From the NCBI GenBank assembly GCA_024234165.1, contig JACKOP010000004.1, positions 1 to 64,000 of the forward strand: a stretch of DNA of 64,000 bases, in the 5' to 3' direction. This DNA is from Pseudomonadales bacterium (GTDB taxonomy: Bacteria; Pseudomonadota; Gammaproteobacteria; Pseudomonadales; UBA5518). The position numbers and the translations under genes are program-made. The notes under the pieces are model-generated. The model saw nothing but the letters and a program-made list of their open reading frames with translations. It ran no database searches and was not told where the DNA came from. Below, piece by piece: positions 1 through 9,136 of the stretch. Numbering within the stretch: position 1 is the stretch's first letter; each line of letters opens with the position of its first letter.

Positions 1-705
1 ACGACGCACCAGCTCGAGTCCGTTCGGCAGCGTGCTCGCGCCCACTGCGTCCATCAGGTAATCAAGCCCGCCGGGTGCCCAGGCCGCCACCGCAGCGGCG
101 ATGTTCTCGCTGCGGTAATCGATCACCCGCTCGACGCCGAGTTCACGCAGATAGTCGGCATTGGTGCTGCTGCAGGTCGCAGCGACGTGCGCTCCGGCCA
201 GACGCGCGAACTGTACCGCAAACCCACCGACTCCACCGGCGCCGCCGTGAATCAGCGCGCGCTGCCCTGCCCGGATGTCGGCTCGCTCCATCACGCCTTG
301 CCAGGCGGTCAGTGCCGCGACCGGCAAGGCCGCGGCTTGCGCGAAGTCGATTCCAGCGGGCATGCGCGCCACACGGTCGGTGGCGGCGATCACGAACTCG
401 GCGTAGCTGCCCAGCCCGCCCTGTCCGTGGTTGGTCGGAGTGAACACGTGATCGCCCACCGTGAAATCCTCGACGCCCTCACCGAGCTTGTCGACCACGC
501 CGGCGGCGTCGAACCCGATGATGTATGGAAAGGTGTAGGGCCGGAACGCAGCCAGGTAGCCTTCGCGGTTCTTCCAGTCGGCCGGGTTGACCCCGGCGTA
601 GGCGACACGGATGCGCACTTCACCCGGCCCGGGCTCCGGCGTGGCGATCTCGCCGAGGCGCATCACCTCGGGGCCGCCCGTTTCGTTGATGATCATCGCG
701 AACAT
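1..705 (-). CDS. NADPH:quinone oxidoreductase / MDR-family alcohol dehydrogenase, 3' end outside window
   Basis: The reading frame starts at ATG 705 (MFAMIINETGGPEVM) behind a GCAGGAGA ribosome binding site and stays open to base 1, so 235 residues are seen and the C-terminus is missing. The N-terminal GroES-like half contains AYAGVNPADWKNREGY and GFDAAGVV, typical of quinone reductase/zeta-crystallin members of the medium-chain dehydrogenase superfamily. The Rossmann nucleotide motif HGGAGGVGGFAVQFAR follows. No structural-zinc cysteine cluster is visible, which fits the zinc-independent branch. The expected reaction is NADPH-dependent reduction of quinones or enones; the substrate cannot be told. 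It lies 24 bases beyond the stop of the Dabb-domain gene and on the same strand, so the two are probably co-transcribed. Confidence 0.85.
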   Translation of the reverse strand, partial: MFAMIINETGGPEVMRLGEIATPEPGPGEVRIRVAYAGVNPADWKNREGYLAAFRPYTFPYIIGFDAAGVVDKLGEGVEDFTVGDHVFTPTNHGQGGLGSYAEFVIAATDRVARMPAGIDFAQAAALPVAALTAWQGVMERADIRAGQRALIHGGAGGVGGFAVQFARLAGAHVAATCSSTNADYLRELGVERVIDYRSENIAAAVAAWAPGGLDYLMDAVGASTLPNGLELVRR

Positions 706-729
706 GTCGTCGTCTCCTGCCGGCGCGCT

Positions 730-1761
730 TCAGCGCGTGATGATGGCGCATACCAGCGGCGAAAACGCATGGCATAGCGCGGTGTCGATGATCTGCACTC
801 CCGACTCGGGGTCGAACCAGCGGTCGACGTGGGCCCAGTGGTGCGGGTGCGCCATGTAGGCACCGTTGAGACCATCGAGTTCGGCGAACTCCTGTTCCCA
901 CACGTAGCTCCACGGCGCAACGTCGCTCATATCCCATGCCAGCGTCACGGCACGGCTGAGGCGCCAGTTGCGAATCGCCGTGATGTACGCCGGCATGTCG
1001 AGCAGATCGCGCTCGAAGCGCGCACGGACCTCGGCGTCGACTCCCGGCAACAGACGGAACAGCGCGGTACGCTTCACGCCCCCGGCCAGCTCCGGATCAC
1101 GCGCTCCCGCACCCAGCGTCTCCAGCCCCAGTGCACTGCGGGCTCTGCAGTGGCGATCGAGCGCGGGCAGCAACACGTCGCGCCACCACCGTCCCTGCTG
1201 CGCGCGGCGCGCCTCGTCACGGTCACGGTACAGAAGATCCCACGTGTAGTGCCCGCCACCGTAGTCGGCAGTCAGGTTCACGGCCAGGCTCGAAGCGACC
1301 AACCCGTCCAGCTCGTCCTCGGCGTGTCTCAGCACGGCTTCGAGTTCGGCGCGCGCCTTGTCGCCGATGCCATCGTGCAGGTACAACTGCGCCGTTTCGC
1401 GCCAGCCAGCAGGCGTGGTGGTGTACCCGGACACCTCGTCGGGCTGCGGCAGCCGTTCATCGCCCGTGAGTACGACGCGCTCGCGAGCGCTCGCGATGGC
1501 GTCGATCTGCGTCCAGAACGCGGCGACTGCCGGATCGCCGGCAGCCACACGCATCGCCCACCATGCGCCCAGATCCGGCAGCGTCCAGCGCAACCACAGG
1601 GTGGCATCGCCGTGCGTGAGCCGCAGCGGTGGCGACACGCTTTCATCGCCAAGCGTCATTGCGCGCGCGAGCGCTCCGGGCAGGTAGCTCTGATGCACCA
1701 ACGCGCGCAACTGCGCCAGGGCATGCGCGGGCACTTCGATACGGTCCTGCAGCGTGATCAT
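730..1761 (-). CDS. Dabb-domain (stress-responsive alpha/beta barrel) protein with N-terminal extension
   Basis: A 343-residue protein with start ATG 1761 (MITLQDRIEVPAHALA). The C-terminal third has the look of a Dabb domain (dimeric alpha/beta barrel). It begins with VKRTALFRLLPGV, continues through a helix-rich segment with MPAYITAIRNW, then the WSYVWEQEF strand and the HPHHWAHVDRWFDPE motif, and ends near CHAF. The N-terminal 200 residues contain no domain I recognise; they are rich in Trp, Arg and Asp and carry YGGGHYTWDLLYRDRDEARR. Many Dabb proteins have no known reaction, and some are cyclases of aromatic polyketides. The gene is divergent from an SDR and upstream of a quinone oxidoreductase on the same strand. 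No signal peptide is seen. The Dabb assignment is from remembered motifs only. Confidence 0.65.
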   Translation of the reverse strand: MITLQDRIEVPAHALAQLRALVHQSYLPGALARAMTLGDESVSPPLRLTHGDATLWLRWTLPDLGAWWAMRVAAGDPAVAAFWTQIDAIASARERVVLTGDERLPQPDEVSGYTTTPAGWRETAQLYLHDGIGDKARAELEAVLRHAEDELDGLVASSLAVNLTADYGGGHYTWDLLYRDRDEARRAQQGRWWRDVLLPALDRHCRARSALGLETLGAGARDPELAGGVKRTALFRLLPGVDAEVRARFERDLLDMPAYITAIRNWRLSRAVTLAWDMSDVAPWSYVWEQEFAELDGLNGAYMAHPHHWAHVDRWFDPESGVQIIDTALCHAFSPLVCAIITR

Positions 1762-1790
1762 GCAACGACGGCCCTCCCGAAAAGGTTCAG

Positions 1791-1812
1791 GCGCCGTCTG
1801 CCCCGACGGCGC
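1791..1812. promoter_or_regulatory. Inverted repeat in divergent promoter region
   Basis: A perfect 8-bp inverted repeat, GCGCCGTC (1791-1798) and GACGGCGC (1805-1812), lies between the divergent Dabb-domain and SDR genes. A TATACT box follows at 1822-1827, a plausible -10 element for the SDR, whose ATG is at 1859. This could be an operator for a shared regulator or only a GC-rich hairpin in a leader. No regulator gene is adjacent. Confidence 0.3.
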
Positions 1813-1858
1813 ACCCCGCACTATACTGCCGCTTCCACGCCTGACAAGGACACCCCAC

Positions 1859-2605
1859 ATGAACGGCAACGCTGGCAGACTGCAAGGCAAGATCGCGATC
1901 ATCACCGGTGCCGCACGCGGCATGGGCGCCACCCACGCACGCGCATTCGTCGCCGCAGGGGCCCGCGTGGTGCTGAGCGATCTGGCCGAGGACGAGGGGC
2001 GCGCGCTCGCGCACGAACTCGGTTCTGCAGCGCACTTCGTACGCCATGACGTGAGTCGCGCCGAGAGCTGGGACGAAGTCCTCGCTGCGACCCGCAACAC
2101 CTTCGGCCCGGCCAACGTGCTGCTGAACAACGCCGCGATCTACTTCATCGGTCCGGTCGACAAGGCCGAGCCGGAGCAGGTGCGTCGCCTACTCGAGATC
2201 AACGTGTTCGGCAGTTGGCTCGGCATCAGCCGCATCGCACCGATGATGCGCGAAGCGGGTGGCGGATCGATCATCAACCTGTCGTCGCTGGCCGGGCTGC
2301 TCGGTTTCCCGTACCACGCGATCTACGGCATGTCGAAGTGGGCCATACGCGGTCTCACGCGCAGCGCGGCGAACGATCTGGGGCCCGACGGCATCCGCGT
2401 CAATGCGATCCTGCCCGGTGCCATCGCGGAGACCGGCATGGCGGGAACCGAACCGCTGGACGATGGCCAACTGGCATCGATTCCGCTGCGCCGTCGCGGG
2501 CGCAAGGACGAGGTGTCGGCGCTTGCAGTCTTCCTCGCCTCGGATGAAAGTGCCTACATCACCGGCGCCGATCACGTGATCGACGGCGGACGCGGGATCT
2601 GGTGA
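1859..2605 (+). CDS. Short-chain dehydrogenase/reductase (classical SDR, FabG/hydroxysteroid dehydrogenase-like)
   Basis: A 248-residue classical SDR starting at ATG 1859 (MNGNAGRLQGKIAII) with AAGGA upstream. It has the cofactor motif TGAARGMG near residue 14, the structural motif NNAA in place of NNAG, the catalytic Ser in NLSSLAGLL and the catalytic YGMSK. The loop after the active site reads VNAILPGAI, and the C-terminus ends GADHVIDGGRGIW. It is expected to be an NAD(P)-dependent oxidoreductase of hydroxyl/keto substrates. Sequence features resemble hydroxysteroid and 3-oxoacyl reductases, but the substrate cannot be fixed. It stands alone before aceE, with a 69-base gap. Confidence 0.88.
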   Translation: MNGNAGRLQGKIAIITGAARGMGATHARAFVAAGARVVLSDLAEDEGRALAHELGSAAHFVRHDVSRAESWDEVLAATRNTFGPANVLLNNAAIYFIGPVDKAEPEQVRRLLEINVFGSWLGISRIAPMMREAGGGSIINLSSLAGLLGFPYHAIYGMSKWAIRGLTRSAANDLGPDGIRVNAILPGAIAETGMAGTEPLDDGQLASIPLRRRGRKDEVSALAVFLASDESAYITGADHVIDGGRGIW

Positions 2606-2674
2606 TCCGGTTCCCCGACTGCACGAACACACGCTCGACGGCGCACTGCGCCACCAACGAACGAGGAGTCAGCG

Positions 2675-5353
2675 ATGCCTGCACAGTCAAACAGCCTGCT
2701 GCTATCGGACCCGGACACGCAGGAAACCCGGGAATGGCTCGACGCCCTGAAGGCCGTCATCGAGCACGAGGGGCCGGAGCGCGCGCACTACCTGATCGAG
2801 CGCCTGGTCGATCTCGCGCGACGCTCCGGCATCAACCTCCCGTATCGGGCAACCACCGCCTACGTCAACACGATTGCACCCGGGCAGCAGACCCCGTCGC
2901 CGGGCAACCACGAGCTCGAACACCGCATCCGCTCCTACGTGCGCTGGAACGCAGCCGCGATGGTGGTGCGTGCGAACCGTGAAGACTCCAGCCTCGGCGG
3001 GCATATCGCCACCTTCGCCTCCGCGGCAACGCTCTACGACGTGGGCTACAACCATTTCTGGCACGCCCCTTCGCAAACCCACGGCGGCGATCTGGTGCTG
3101 TTCCAGGGCCATGCCAACCCGGGCATCTACGCGCGTGCCTTCATGCACGGCCTGCTGACGAAGGAGCAGATGAACAACTTCCGCCGCGAAGTCGACGGCG
3201 CGGGCATTTCCTCCTACCCGCACCCGTGGTTGATGCCCGCGTTCTGGCAGTTCCCCACGGTATCGATGGGCCTGGGTCCGCTGCAGGCGATCTATCACGC
3301 ACGCTTCATGAAATACCTCAATGATCGCGGCATCATCGACGCCGGCAACCGCAAGGTGTGGGCCTTCATGGGCGACGGCGAGATGGACCAGCCGGAATCG
3401 ATGGGCGCAATCAGCCTGGGCGGGCGCGAGCGTCTCGACAACCTGATCTTCGTCATCAATTGCAACCTGCAGCGCCTCGACGGTCCGGTGCGCGGCAACG
3501 GCAAGATCATCCAGGAACTCGAAGCCTACTTCCGCGGTGCCGGCTGGAACGTCATCAAGGTGATCTGGGGCAGTTACTGGGATCCGTTGCTGGCGCAGGA
3601 CCGCAAGGGCTTGCTGCGCAAGCGCATGGAGGAATGCGTCGACGGCGATTACCAGAACTTCAAGTCGAAGGACGGCGCCTACGTGCGCGAGCACTTCTTC
3701 AATTCGCCCGAACTGAAGGCCATGGTCGCGACGTGGTCGGACGACGAGGTCTGGCGCCTGAATCGCGGCGGCCACGATCCGCACAAGGTCTACGCTGCCT
3801 ACCACGCTGCGGTGAATCACAGCGGCCAGCCGACCGTGATCCTCACCAAGACGATCAAGGGCTACGGCATGGGCGAGGCGGGCGAAGCGCAGAACATCAC
3901 CCACCAGCAGAAAAAGATGGGCACCACGTCGCTGATCTCCTTCCGCGACCGTTTCGGCCTGCCGCTGACCGACGAACAGGCCGAGAACCTGGAATACCTC
4001 GAACTCGACCCGGCATCACCCGAATACAGGTACATGATCGAGCGCCGTCAGGCGCTCGGCGGATTCCTGCCGCAGCGGCGGCAGAAGGTCGCGCCGATGG
4101 AGGTGCCTGCACTCACCGCGTTCGAGACGCAGCTCAAGGCCTCCGCCGAAGGCCGTGAGTTCTCGACGACCATGGCCTTCGTGCGCATGCTCGGCACGCT
4201 CGTGAAGGACAAGGTGCTCGGCAAGCACATCGTGCCGATCGTCGCCGACGAGGCACGCACCTTTGGCATGGAAGGCATGTTCCGCAGCCTCGGCATCTGG
4301 TCTTCGGTCGGTCAGCAGTACACACCCGAGGACGCCGGCGGGCTCGCGTTCTACAAGGAATCGAAGACCGGCCAGATCCTGCAGGAAGGACTCACCGAAG
4401 CCGGTGCGATGGCGTCATGGATAGCCGCGGCCACGTCCTACAGCACGCATGGCGTGCAGATGATTCCGTTCTTCATCTATTACTCGATGTTCGGTTTCCA
4501 GCGTTTCGGCGACCTCGCATGGGCGGCCGGTGACCAGCGTACGCGTGGCTTCCTGCTCGGCGGCACCTCGGGGCGTACGACGCTGAACGGTGAAGGCCTG
4601 CAGCACGAGGACGGTCACTCGCATGTGCAGGCGGCGCTGATTCCGAACTGCATCCCGTATGACCCCACCTTCTCGTACGAGGTCGCGGTGATCCTGCACG
4701 ACGGTCTGCGCCGCATGGTGCAGGAGCAGGAAGACGTTTTCTATTACATCACGCTGCTGAACGAGAACTACGCTCACCCGGCACTGCCGGAAGGCATGGA
4801 ACAGAGCATCCTCAAGGGCATGTACCTGTTGCAGAAGGGTGCGGCCAGCAAGAAGGGCCCGCGTGTGCAACTGCTGGGCTGTGGCGCGATCCTGCGCGAG
4901 GTGATCGCGGCAGCGCAGCTGCTGAAACAGGACTGGGGCGTGGACGCCGACGTCTGGAGCTGCCCGAGTTTCACGCTGCTCGCACGCGACGGCCAGGACG
5001 TCGCCCGCTGGAACCTGCTGCACCCGGCCGCAGCGCCACGTCTCTCGCACGTCGAACAGTGCCTGCACGACACACGCGGGCCGGTGATCGCCTCGACCGA
5101 CTATGTGCGCGCCTTCGCCGAGCAGATCCGGCCCTGGGTGGCGCGCAACTACAGCGTGCTCGGCACCGACGGCTTCGGTCGCTCGGATACGCGAGAGAAA
5201 CTGCGCGAATTCTTCGAGGTCGATCGTCACTATGTCACCCTGGCGGCGCTGACGGCGCTGGCCGATGAGGGCGCATTCGACAAGGCGAAGCTGAAGCAGG
5301 TGATCGCCAAATACCGGATGGATTCCGACAAGCCGAATCCGACCACCGTGTGA
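2675..5353 (+). CDS. aceE: Pyruvate dehydrogenase E1 component (homodimeric type)
   Basis: An 892-residue protein, the normal length for single-chain AceE of gammaproteobacteria. Start ATG 2675 follows the site CGAGGAG. It decarboxylates pyruvate with thiamine diphosphate and transfers the acetyl group to the lipoyl domain of E2. The thiamine-diphosphate motif is visible as GDGEMDQPE followed by NCNLQRLDGPVRGNGK around residues 235-275. Near the middle is the transketolase-like pyrimidine-binding segment EGLTEAGAMASWIAA. The gene is followed after 11 bases by aceF, so the two form one operon. No pdhR regulator and no lpd (E3) gene lie nearby, so E3 must be supplied from elsewhere in the genome. 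Identification is firm. Confidence 0.97.
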   Translation: MPAQSNSLLLSDPDTQETREWLDALKAVIEHEGPERAHYLIERLVDLARRSGINLPYRATTAYVNTIAPGQQTPSPGNHELEHRIRSYVRWNAAAMVVRANREDSSLGGHIATFASAATLYDVGYNHFWHAPSQTHGGDLVLFQGHANPGIYARAFMHGLLTKEQMNNFRREVDGAGISSYPHPWLMPAFWQFPTVSMGLGPLQAIYHARFMKYLNDRGIIDAGNRKVWAFMGDGEMDQPESMGAISLGGRERLDNLIFVINCNLQRLDGPVRGNGKIIQELEAYFRGAGWNVIKVIWGSYWDPLLAQDRKGLLRKRMEECVDGDYQNFKSKDGAYVREHFFNSPELKAMVATWSDDEVWRLNRGGHDPHKVYAAYHAAVNHSGQPTVILTKTIKGYGMGEAGEAQNITHQQKKMGTTSLISFRDRFGLPLTDEQAENLEYLELDPASPEYRYMIERRQALGGFLPQRRQKVAPMEVPALTAFETQLKASAEGREFSTTMAFVRMLGTLVKDKVLGKHIVPIVADEARTFGMEGMFRSLGIWSSVGQQYTPEDAGGLAFYKESKTGQILQEGLTEAGAMASWIAAATSYSTHGVQMIPFFIYYSMFGFQRFGDLAWAAGDQRTRGFLLGGTSGRTTLNGEGLQHEDGHSHVQAALIPNCIPYDPTFSYEVAVILHDGLRRMVQEQEDVFYYITLLNENYAHPALPEGMEQSILKGMYLLQKGAASKKGPRVQLLGCGAILREVIAAAQLLKQDWGVDADVWSCPSFTLLARDGQDVARWNLLHPAAAPRLSHVEQCLHDTRGPVIASTDYVRAFAEQIRPWVARNYSVLGTDGFGRSDTREKLREFFEVDRHYVTLAALTALADEGAFDKAKLKQVIAKYRMDSDKPNPTTV

Positions 5354-5364
5354 GGACAGCAGAC

Positions 5365-6714
5365 ATGCCGCTCATCGAAGTGAAAGTGCCCGACATCGGC
5401 AGCTTCAAGGACGTGCCGGTGATCGAACTGCAGGTCCGCCCTGGCGACACCGTGCAGGCAGAGGACCCGCTCGTCACGCTGGAGTCGGACAAGGCGACGC
5501 TGGAAGTACCCTCACCCATCGCCGGAACGGTCAAGGAACTGCGACTGAAGGTCGGCGACACGGTCAACGAGGGCACCGTGGTACTGCTGCTCGAAGCCGC
5601 CGACGCGCCAGCGGCCGCCGAAGCACCATCGGTCACACCCGGTCCGGCTCCGACCGCCGCACCCGCTGCGGCTCCGGCGGCGCCGCCAGTTTCCCCTTCG
5701 GTACCGGCACCGGCCCAACACGCACCTGCCTCTGCGCCACCGCCGCCACAGCCCGTTGCGCCTCCCCCTGCCACGCTGCGCGCCACCGCCACCGGCAACG
5801 ATGAATCTGCCGGCAGCGGTCTTGCGCATGCGAGCCCCTCGGTGCGGCGCTTTGCGCGCGAACTGGGTGTCGACGTGGCACAGGTAAAGGGCACCGGACC
5901 GAAGCAGCGTGTGCTGAAGGAAGACGTGCAGCAATACGTCAAGACCGCCCTGGCACAACCGCCATCCACGGGTGGCGGTCTCGATCTGCTGCCCTGGCCC
6001 GAGGTCGACTTCGCCAGCTTCGGCCCGGTCGAAACACAGCCGCTGTCGCGCATCCGCAAACTCTCCGGCGCCAACCTCGCACGCAACTGGGTGATGATCC
6101 CGCACGTGACCCAGTTCGACGAGGCCGACGTCACGGAGCTGGAAGCACTGCGCGTGCAGTTCAACAAGGAAAACGCCAAGACCGGCGACACAAAGCTCAC
6201 GCTGCTCGCGTTCCTGGTCAGGACCGCAGTAGCCGCACTGAAGAAGTTTCCCGAGTTCAACGCCTCACTCGACGGCGGGAACCTGATCCTGAAGCGCTAT
6301 TTCCATATCGGCTTCGCGGTGGACACGCCGAATGGCCTGGTGGTGCCGGTCATCCACGACGCCGATCGCAAGGGGATACTGGAGATCGCACAGGAGATGG
6401 CGGCGCTGTCGGCAAAGGCACGTGAAGGCAAGCTGCGCCTGGCCAACATGCAGGGCGGCTGCTTCTCGATTTCGAGTCTTGGCGGTGTGGGTGGCACGGC
6501 GTTCACACCGATCGTCAATGCACCGGAAGTGGCGATCCTGGGCGTATCGAAGACGCAGACCAGGCCCGTGTGGGACGGCAAGCAGTTCAATCCACGGCTG
6601 ATGCTGCCGTTGTCGTTGTCCTACGATCACCGCGTGATCGACGGCGCCCAGGCGGCACGCTTCACCGCCTACCTCGCACAGACCCTGGCGGATATCCGCC
6701 GTCTGCTGTTGTAA
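5365..6714 (+). CDS. aceF: Dihydrolipoyllysine-residue acetyltransferase (PDH E2)
   Basis: A 449-residue E2 starting at ATG 5365 (MPLIEVKVPDIG); a GTG at 5350 overlaps the aceE stop and is less likely. There is one lipoyl domain, residues 1-75, with the lipoylated lysine K43 in ESDKATLEV. A long Ala/Pro-rich hinge follows (about 80-150). The peripheral subunit-binding domain is at about 155-193 (SPSVRRFARELGVDV). The catalytic acyltransferase domain ends with the DHRVIDG motif (H422, D426). Having one lipoyl domain rather than the three of E. coli AceF is common outside the enterics. It moves acetyl groups from E1 to CoA. A strong hairpin after the stop likely ends the operon. Confidence 0.96.
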   Translation: MPLIEVKVPDIGSFKDVPVIELQVRPGDTVQAEDPLVTLESDKATLEVPSPIAGTVKELRLKVGDTVNEGTVVLLLEAADAPAAAEAPSVTPGPAPTAAPAAAPAAPPVSPSVPAPAQHAPASAPPPPQPVAPPPATLRATATGNDESAGSGLAHASPSVRRFARELGVDVAQVKGTGPKQRVLKEDVQQYVKTALAQPPSTGGGLDLLPWPEVDFASFGPVETQPLSRIRKLSGANLARNWVMIPHVTQFDEADVTELEALRVQFNKENAKTGDTKLTLLAFLVRTAVAALKKFPEFNASLDGGNLILKRYFHIGFAVDTPNGLVVPVIHDADRKGILEIAQEMAALSAKAREGKLRLANMQGGCFSISSLGGVGGTAFTPIVNAPEVAILGVSKTQTRPVWDGKQFNPRLMLPLSLSYDHRVIDGAQAARFTAYLAQTLADIRRLLL

Positions 6715-6742
6715 GCGCACCACCGGGGTTTTGGTCCGAACT

Positions 6743-6772
6743 GCGGGTGCCTCCTCTTGCCGAGGCACCCGC
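6743..6772. terminator. Bidirectional terminator hairpin between convergent genes
   Basis: An 11-bp perfect stem, GCGGGTGCCTC (6743-6753) with GAGGCACCCGC (6762-6772), and an 8-base loop. It sits between the stop of aceF and the stop of the convergent flavoprotein gene. No T-tract follows on either side, so Rho-independent function is probable rather than certain. Confidence 0.6.
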
Positions 6773-6781
6773 TTCCGGCAT

Positions 6782-8932
6782 TCAGGAAGCCGCAGCGCCT
6801 GCCTGGTCCGCATTGATTGCATCGACCGCGCGCTGCGCACCGCGGATCGCACCTTCGATATAGCCCACACCGGTACCGTCACCCACCTCGTGCACGCGCA
6901 GACCCGCGGTGCGGAACGCGTCGGCCTGACGCGAATCACCGCTCGCCCCCTTGGCCACGATCACGTGTTCGGCGTCCACGCTGCGGGCAGCTCCGTCCTT
7001 GTCGGTGAAGCCGACGCGCCCTTTCTCGATGCGAATATCCTTTGCCTCTGCATGCAGACCCACGCCGTGCTCGCGCAGTTCCGCCAGGATGCGCATGCGG
7101 CGGACCAGCATCAGGCCGGCACCGAAACGCGGTGACTCATCGACGATATGCACCGTGCGACCACGCTCGCTCAGGAACTCGGCAAGCTCCAGACCAACCA
7201 GTTCGCCGCCAATGATCGCGACGCTCTTGCCAAGCGGCATCCACGCGTGGGTGGCCTTGCGAATGAATTCCAGGTTGCCGGTAAGTCCGGTGGCGGCGCC
7301 TGCCTTCGTGGCCAGCCGCGTGAACAGCGAGGTCTTGCGCTCCAGCTCCTGCGAACTCTCGCCGAGCACCAGACGACGCATGTCGTCACCGCTGTATACG
7401 TGTGCAAGATCGGCGCCCGGGATCGGCGGCATGCTGCGTCGCGCACCAGTGGCAACCACCACGTCGTCGGCCTTCCACTGCTTCAGCAGCTCGGCAGTTG
7501 CCGCGGTGTTCAGCCGCACTTCCACCGCCGAAGCCCCGAGCTGCACTTCCAGCCAATCGAGCAGCCGCTCGTTCGGCTGATAGGCGATCGAAGCGAAACG
7601 CAAGGTGCCGCCGAGACGCTCACCGCGCTCGAACAGCACCACTTCGTGCCCGTCGAGCGCCAGTCGGCGCGCTGCCTCCATGCCGCCGGGGCCACCGCCG
7701 ACAACGGCGACCCGCTTGCGGCGCACCGGCTTCGGCAGGTTTGCACGCTGATACTCGAACCCCACTTCCGGATTCACCGCACAACGCGACCGTTCGCGCG
7801 TGTAGATGGCGCTGACACAGGTGTAGCAGTAGATGCAGGGCCGGACATCCGCCACCCGCCCCTCGCCGAGCTTGCGCGGCAGGTCGGGGTCCGCGAGCAG
7901 CTTGCGACCCATGCCGAGGTAGTCGAACTTGCCGCCGCGGATCTCTTCGTCCCCATGCTCCGGTTCGACACGCCCCGAAGTGATGATCGGGATCTTCACC
8001 ACTTCCTTGATCGCGGCGGCAAACGGCAGGTTCGTATTCGGCTCGTGCGGGATGTTCGACGCCGAGTGCAACTTGCCCATGCCGACGTTGTGATAGGCGG
8101 AGACGGTGATCGCATGCGCGCCGGCTTCCTCGATCAGGCGCGCCGTGACCTTGGCATGCTCGATCGTGATGCCACCTTCCCTGCCCACTTCACGCGAATC
8201 GAGCTTGACGATGACCGCCATCTGGTTGCCGGCTTCGCGCAGCACCTCGCGCAACACCTCGAGCATCAGACGCGACCGGTTCTCCACGCTGCCGCCGTAC
8301 TCGTCGGTGCGCTTGTTGGTTTTCGGCGACAGGAACTCGGACAGGATGTAACCGTGCCCGGCATGCAGTTCGACCGCATCCGCACCCGCCTGGCGCGCAC
8401 GGCGGGTGGCGGCTGCATAGTGCTCGATCAGGGTCCGGATATCGTCCTTGGTCAGCACCTTGTAAGTGGGCACCCCGCCACCGGCGAAGGCTTGCAGCTC
8501 TGACGGCAGGAAACCGTCGGCGAAATCACCCTGGACCGGGTCCGGTATCGACGGACACCATTGCGGACGACCAGCGCGTACGTCGTCGCCGGCGACCAGT
8601 CCACCCTGGTGCAGCTGCACCGCGAACTTCGCCCCGTGCCGGTGGGCCCCTTCGGCAAGGCGTGCCATGCCCGGAATGAAGCGGTCGTCCGAGATGCCGA
8701 TCTGCCACGGCTGCACCTGGCCGATCGGATACATCACGCCGCAGGCACCGGAGATGATCAGCGCGGCGCCACCGCGTGCATGCGACTCGTGGAATGCCAC
8801 GATGCGATCACCGCTGACACCGTCGTCCTCGCCGAAGTTGACCCCCATCGCCATCAGAACGATGCGGTTGCGCATCTCCATGGGACCGATACGTCCGGGC
8901 GACAGCAGGTGCGAATATTGGTTGGTTGCCAT
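6782..8932 (-). CDS. FadH/old-yellow-enzyme-type NADH:flavin oxidoreductase (2,4-dienoyl-CoA reductase family)
   Basis: A 716-residue, three-cofactor flavoprotein starting at ATG 8932 (MATNQYSHLLSPGRIG). The N-terminal FMN-binding TIM barrel (1-350) shows LHAGHGYILSEFLSP and DEYGGSVENRSR, diagnostic of this family. A cysteine cluster CIYCYTC...C (spacing CX2CX2CX11C) in the middle would hold a 4Fe-4S cluster. The C-terminal half has an FAD motif, VAVVGGGPGGMEAA, and an NAD(P) motif, VAIIGGELVGLELAEF. Relatives are 2,4-dienoyl-CoA reductase, trimethylamine dehydrogenase and bile-acid enone reductases (BaiCD type). Reduction of an unsaturated CoA ester or enone is likely; the substrate is not known. 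It is convergent with aceF and divergent from the next flavoprotein gene. Confidence 0.87.
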   Translation of the reverse strand: MATNQYSHLLSPGRIGPMEMRNRIVLMAMGVNFGEDDGVSGDRIVAFHESHARGGAALIISGACGVMYPIGQVQPWQIGISDDRFIPGMARLAEGAHRHGAKFAVQLHQGGLVAGDDVRAGRPQWCPSIPDPVQGDFADGFLPSELQAFAGGGVPTYKVLTKDDIRTLIEHYAAATRRARQAGADAVELHAGHGYILSEFLSPKTNKRTDEYGGSVENRSRLMLEVLREVLREAGNQMAVIVKLDSREVGREGGITIEHAKVTARLIEEAGAHAITVSAYHNVGMGKLHSASNIPHEPNTNLPFAAAIKEVVKIPIITSGRVEPEHGDEEIRGGKFDYLGMGRKLLADPDLPRKLGEGRVADVRPCIYCYTCVSAIYTRERSRCAVNPEVGFEYQRANLPKPVRRKRVAVVGGGPGGMEAARRLALDGHEVVLFERGERLGGTLRFASIAYQPNERLLDWLEVQLGASAVEVRLNTAATAELLKQWKADDVVVATGARRSMPPIPGADLAHVYSGDDMRRLVLGESSQELERKTSLFTRLATKAGAATGLTGNLEFIRKATHAWMPLGKSVAIIGGELVGLELAEFLSERGRTVHIVDESPRFGAGLMLVRRMRILAELREHGVGLHAEAKDIRIEKGRVGFTDKDGAARSVDAEHVIVAKGASGDSRQADAFRTAGLRVHEVGDGTGVGYIEGAIRGAQRAVDAINADQAGAAAS

Positions 8933-9136
8933 TGTTGTCCTCGCGCTGTGTGGGGGGGGCGGTCGCGCGAGTATAAACGTCGTTCGCATCGCTGCGCACG
9001 CCCTGCCGTCGGCAGGTTCCGCCGTCGCAGGATCGATCCGCTCCGGACATGCCGGTCTTCGTGCGCCGATCTTCGTTGCAGGCGCCGGCGAATGCGGCGA
9101 CCATTGATTTCCGGCAACGGCAAGGACTGGACTGCA

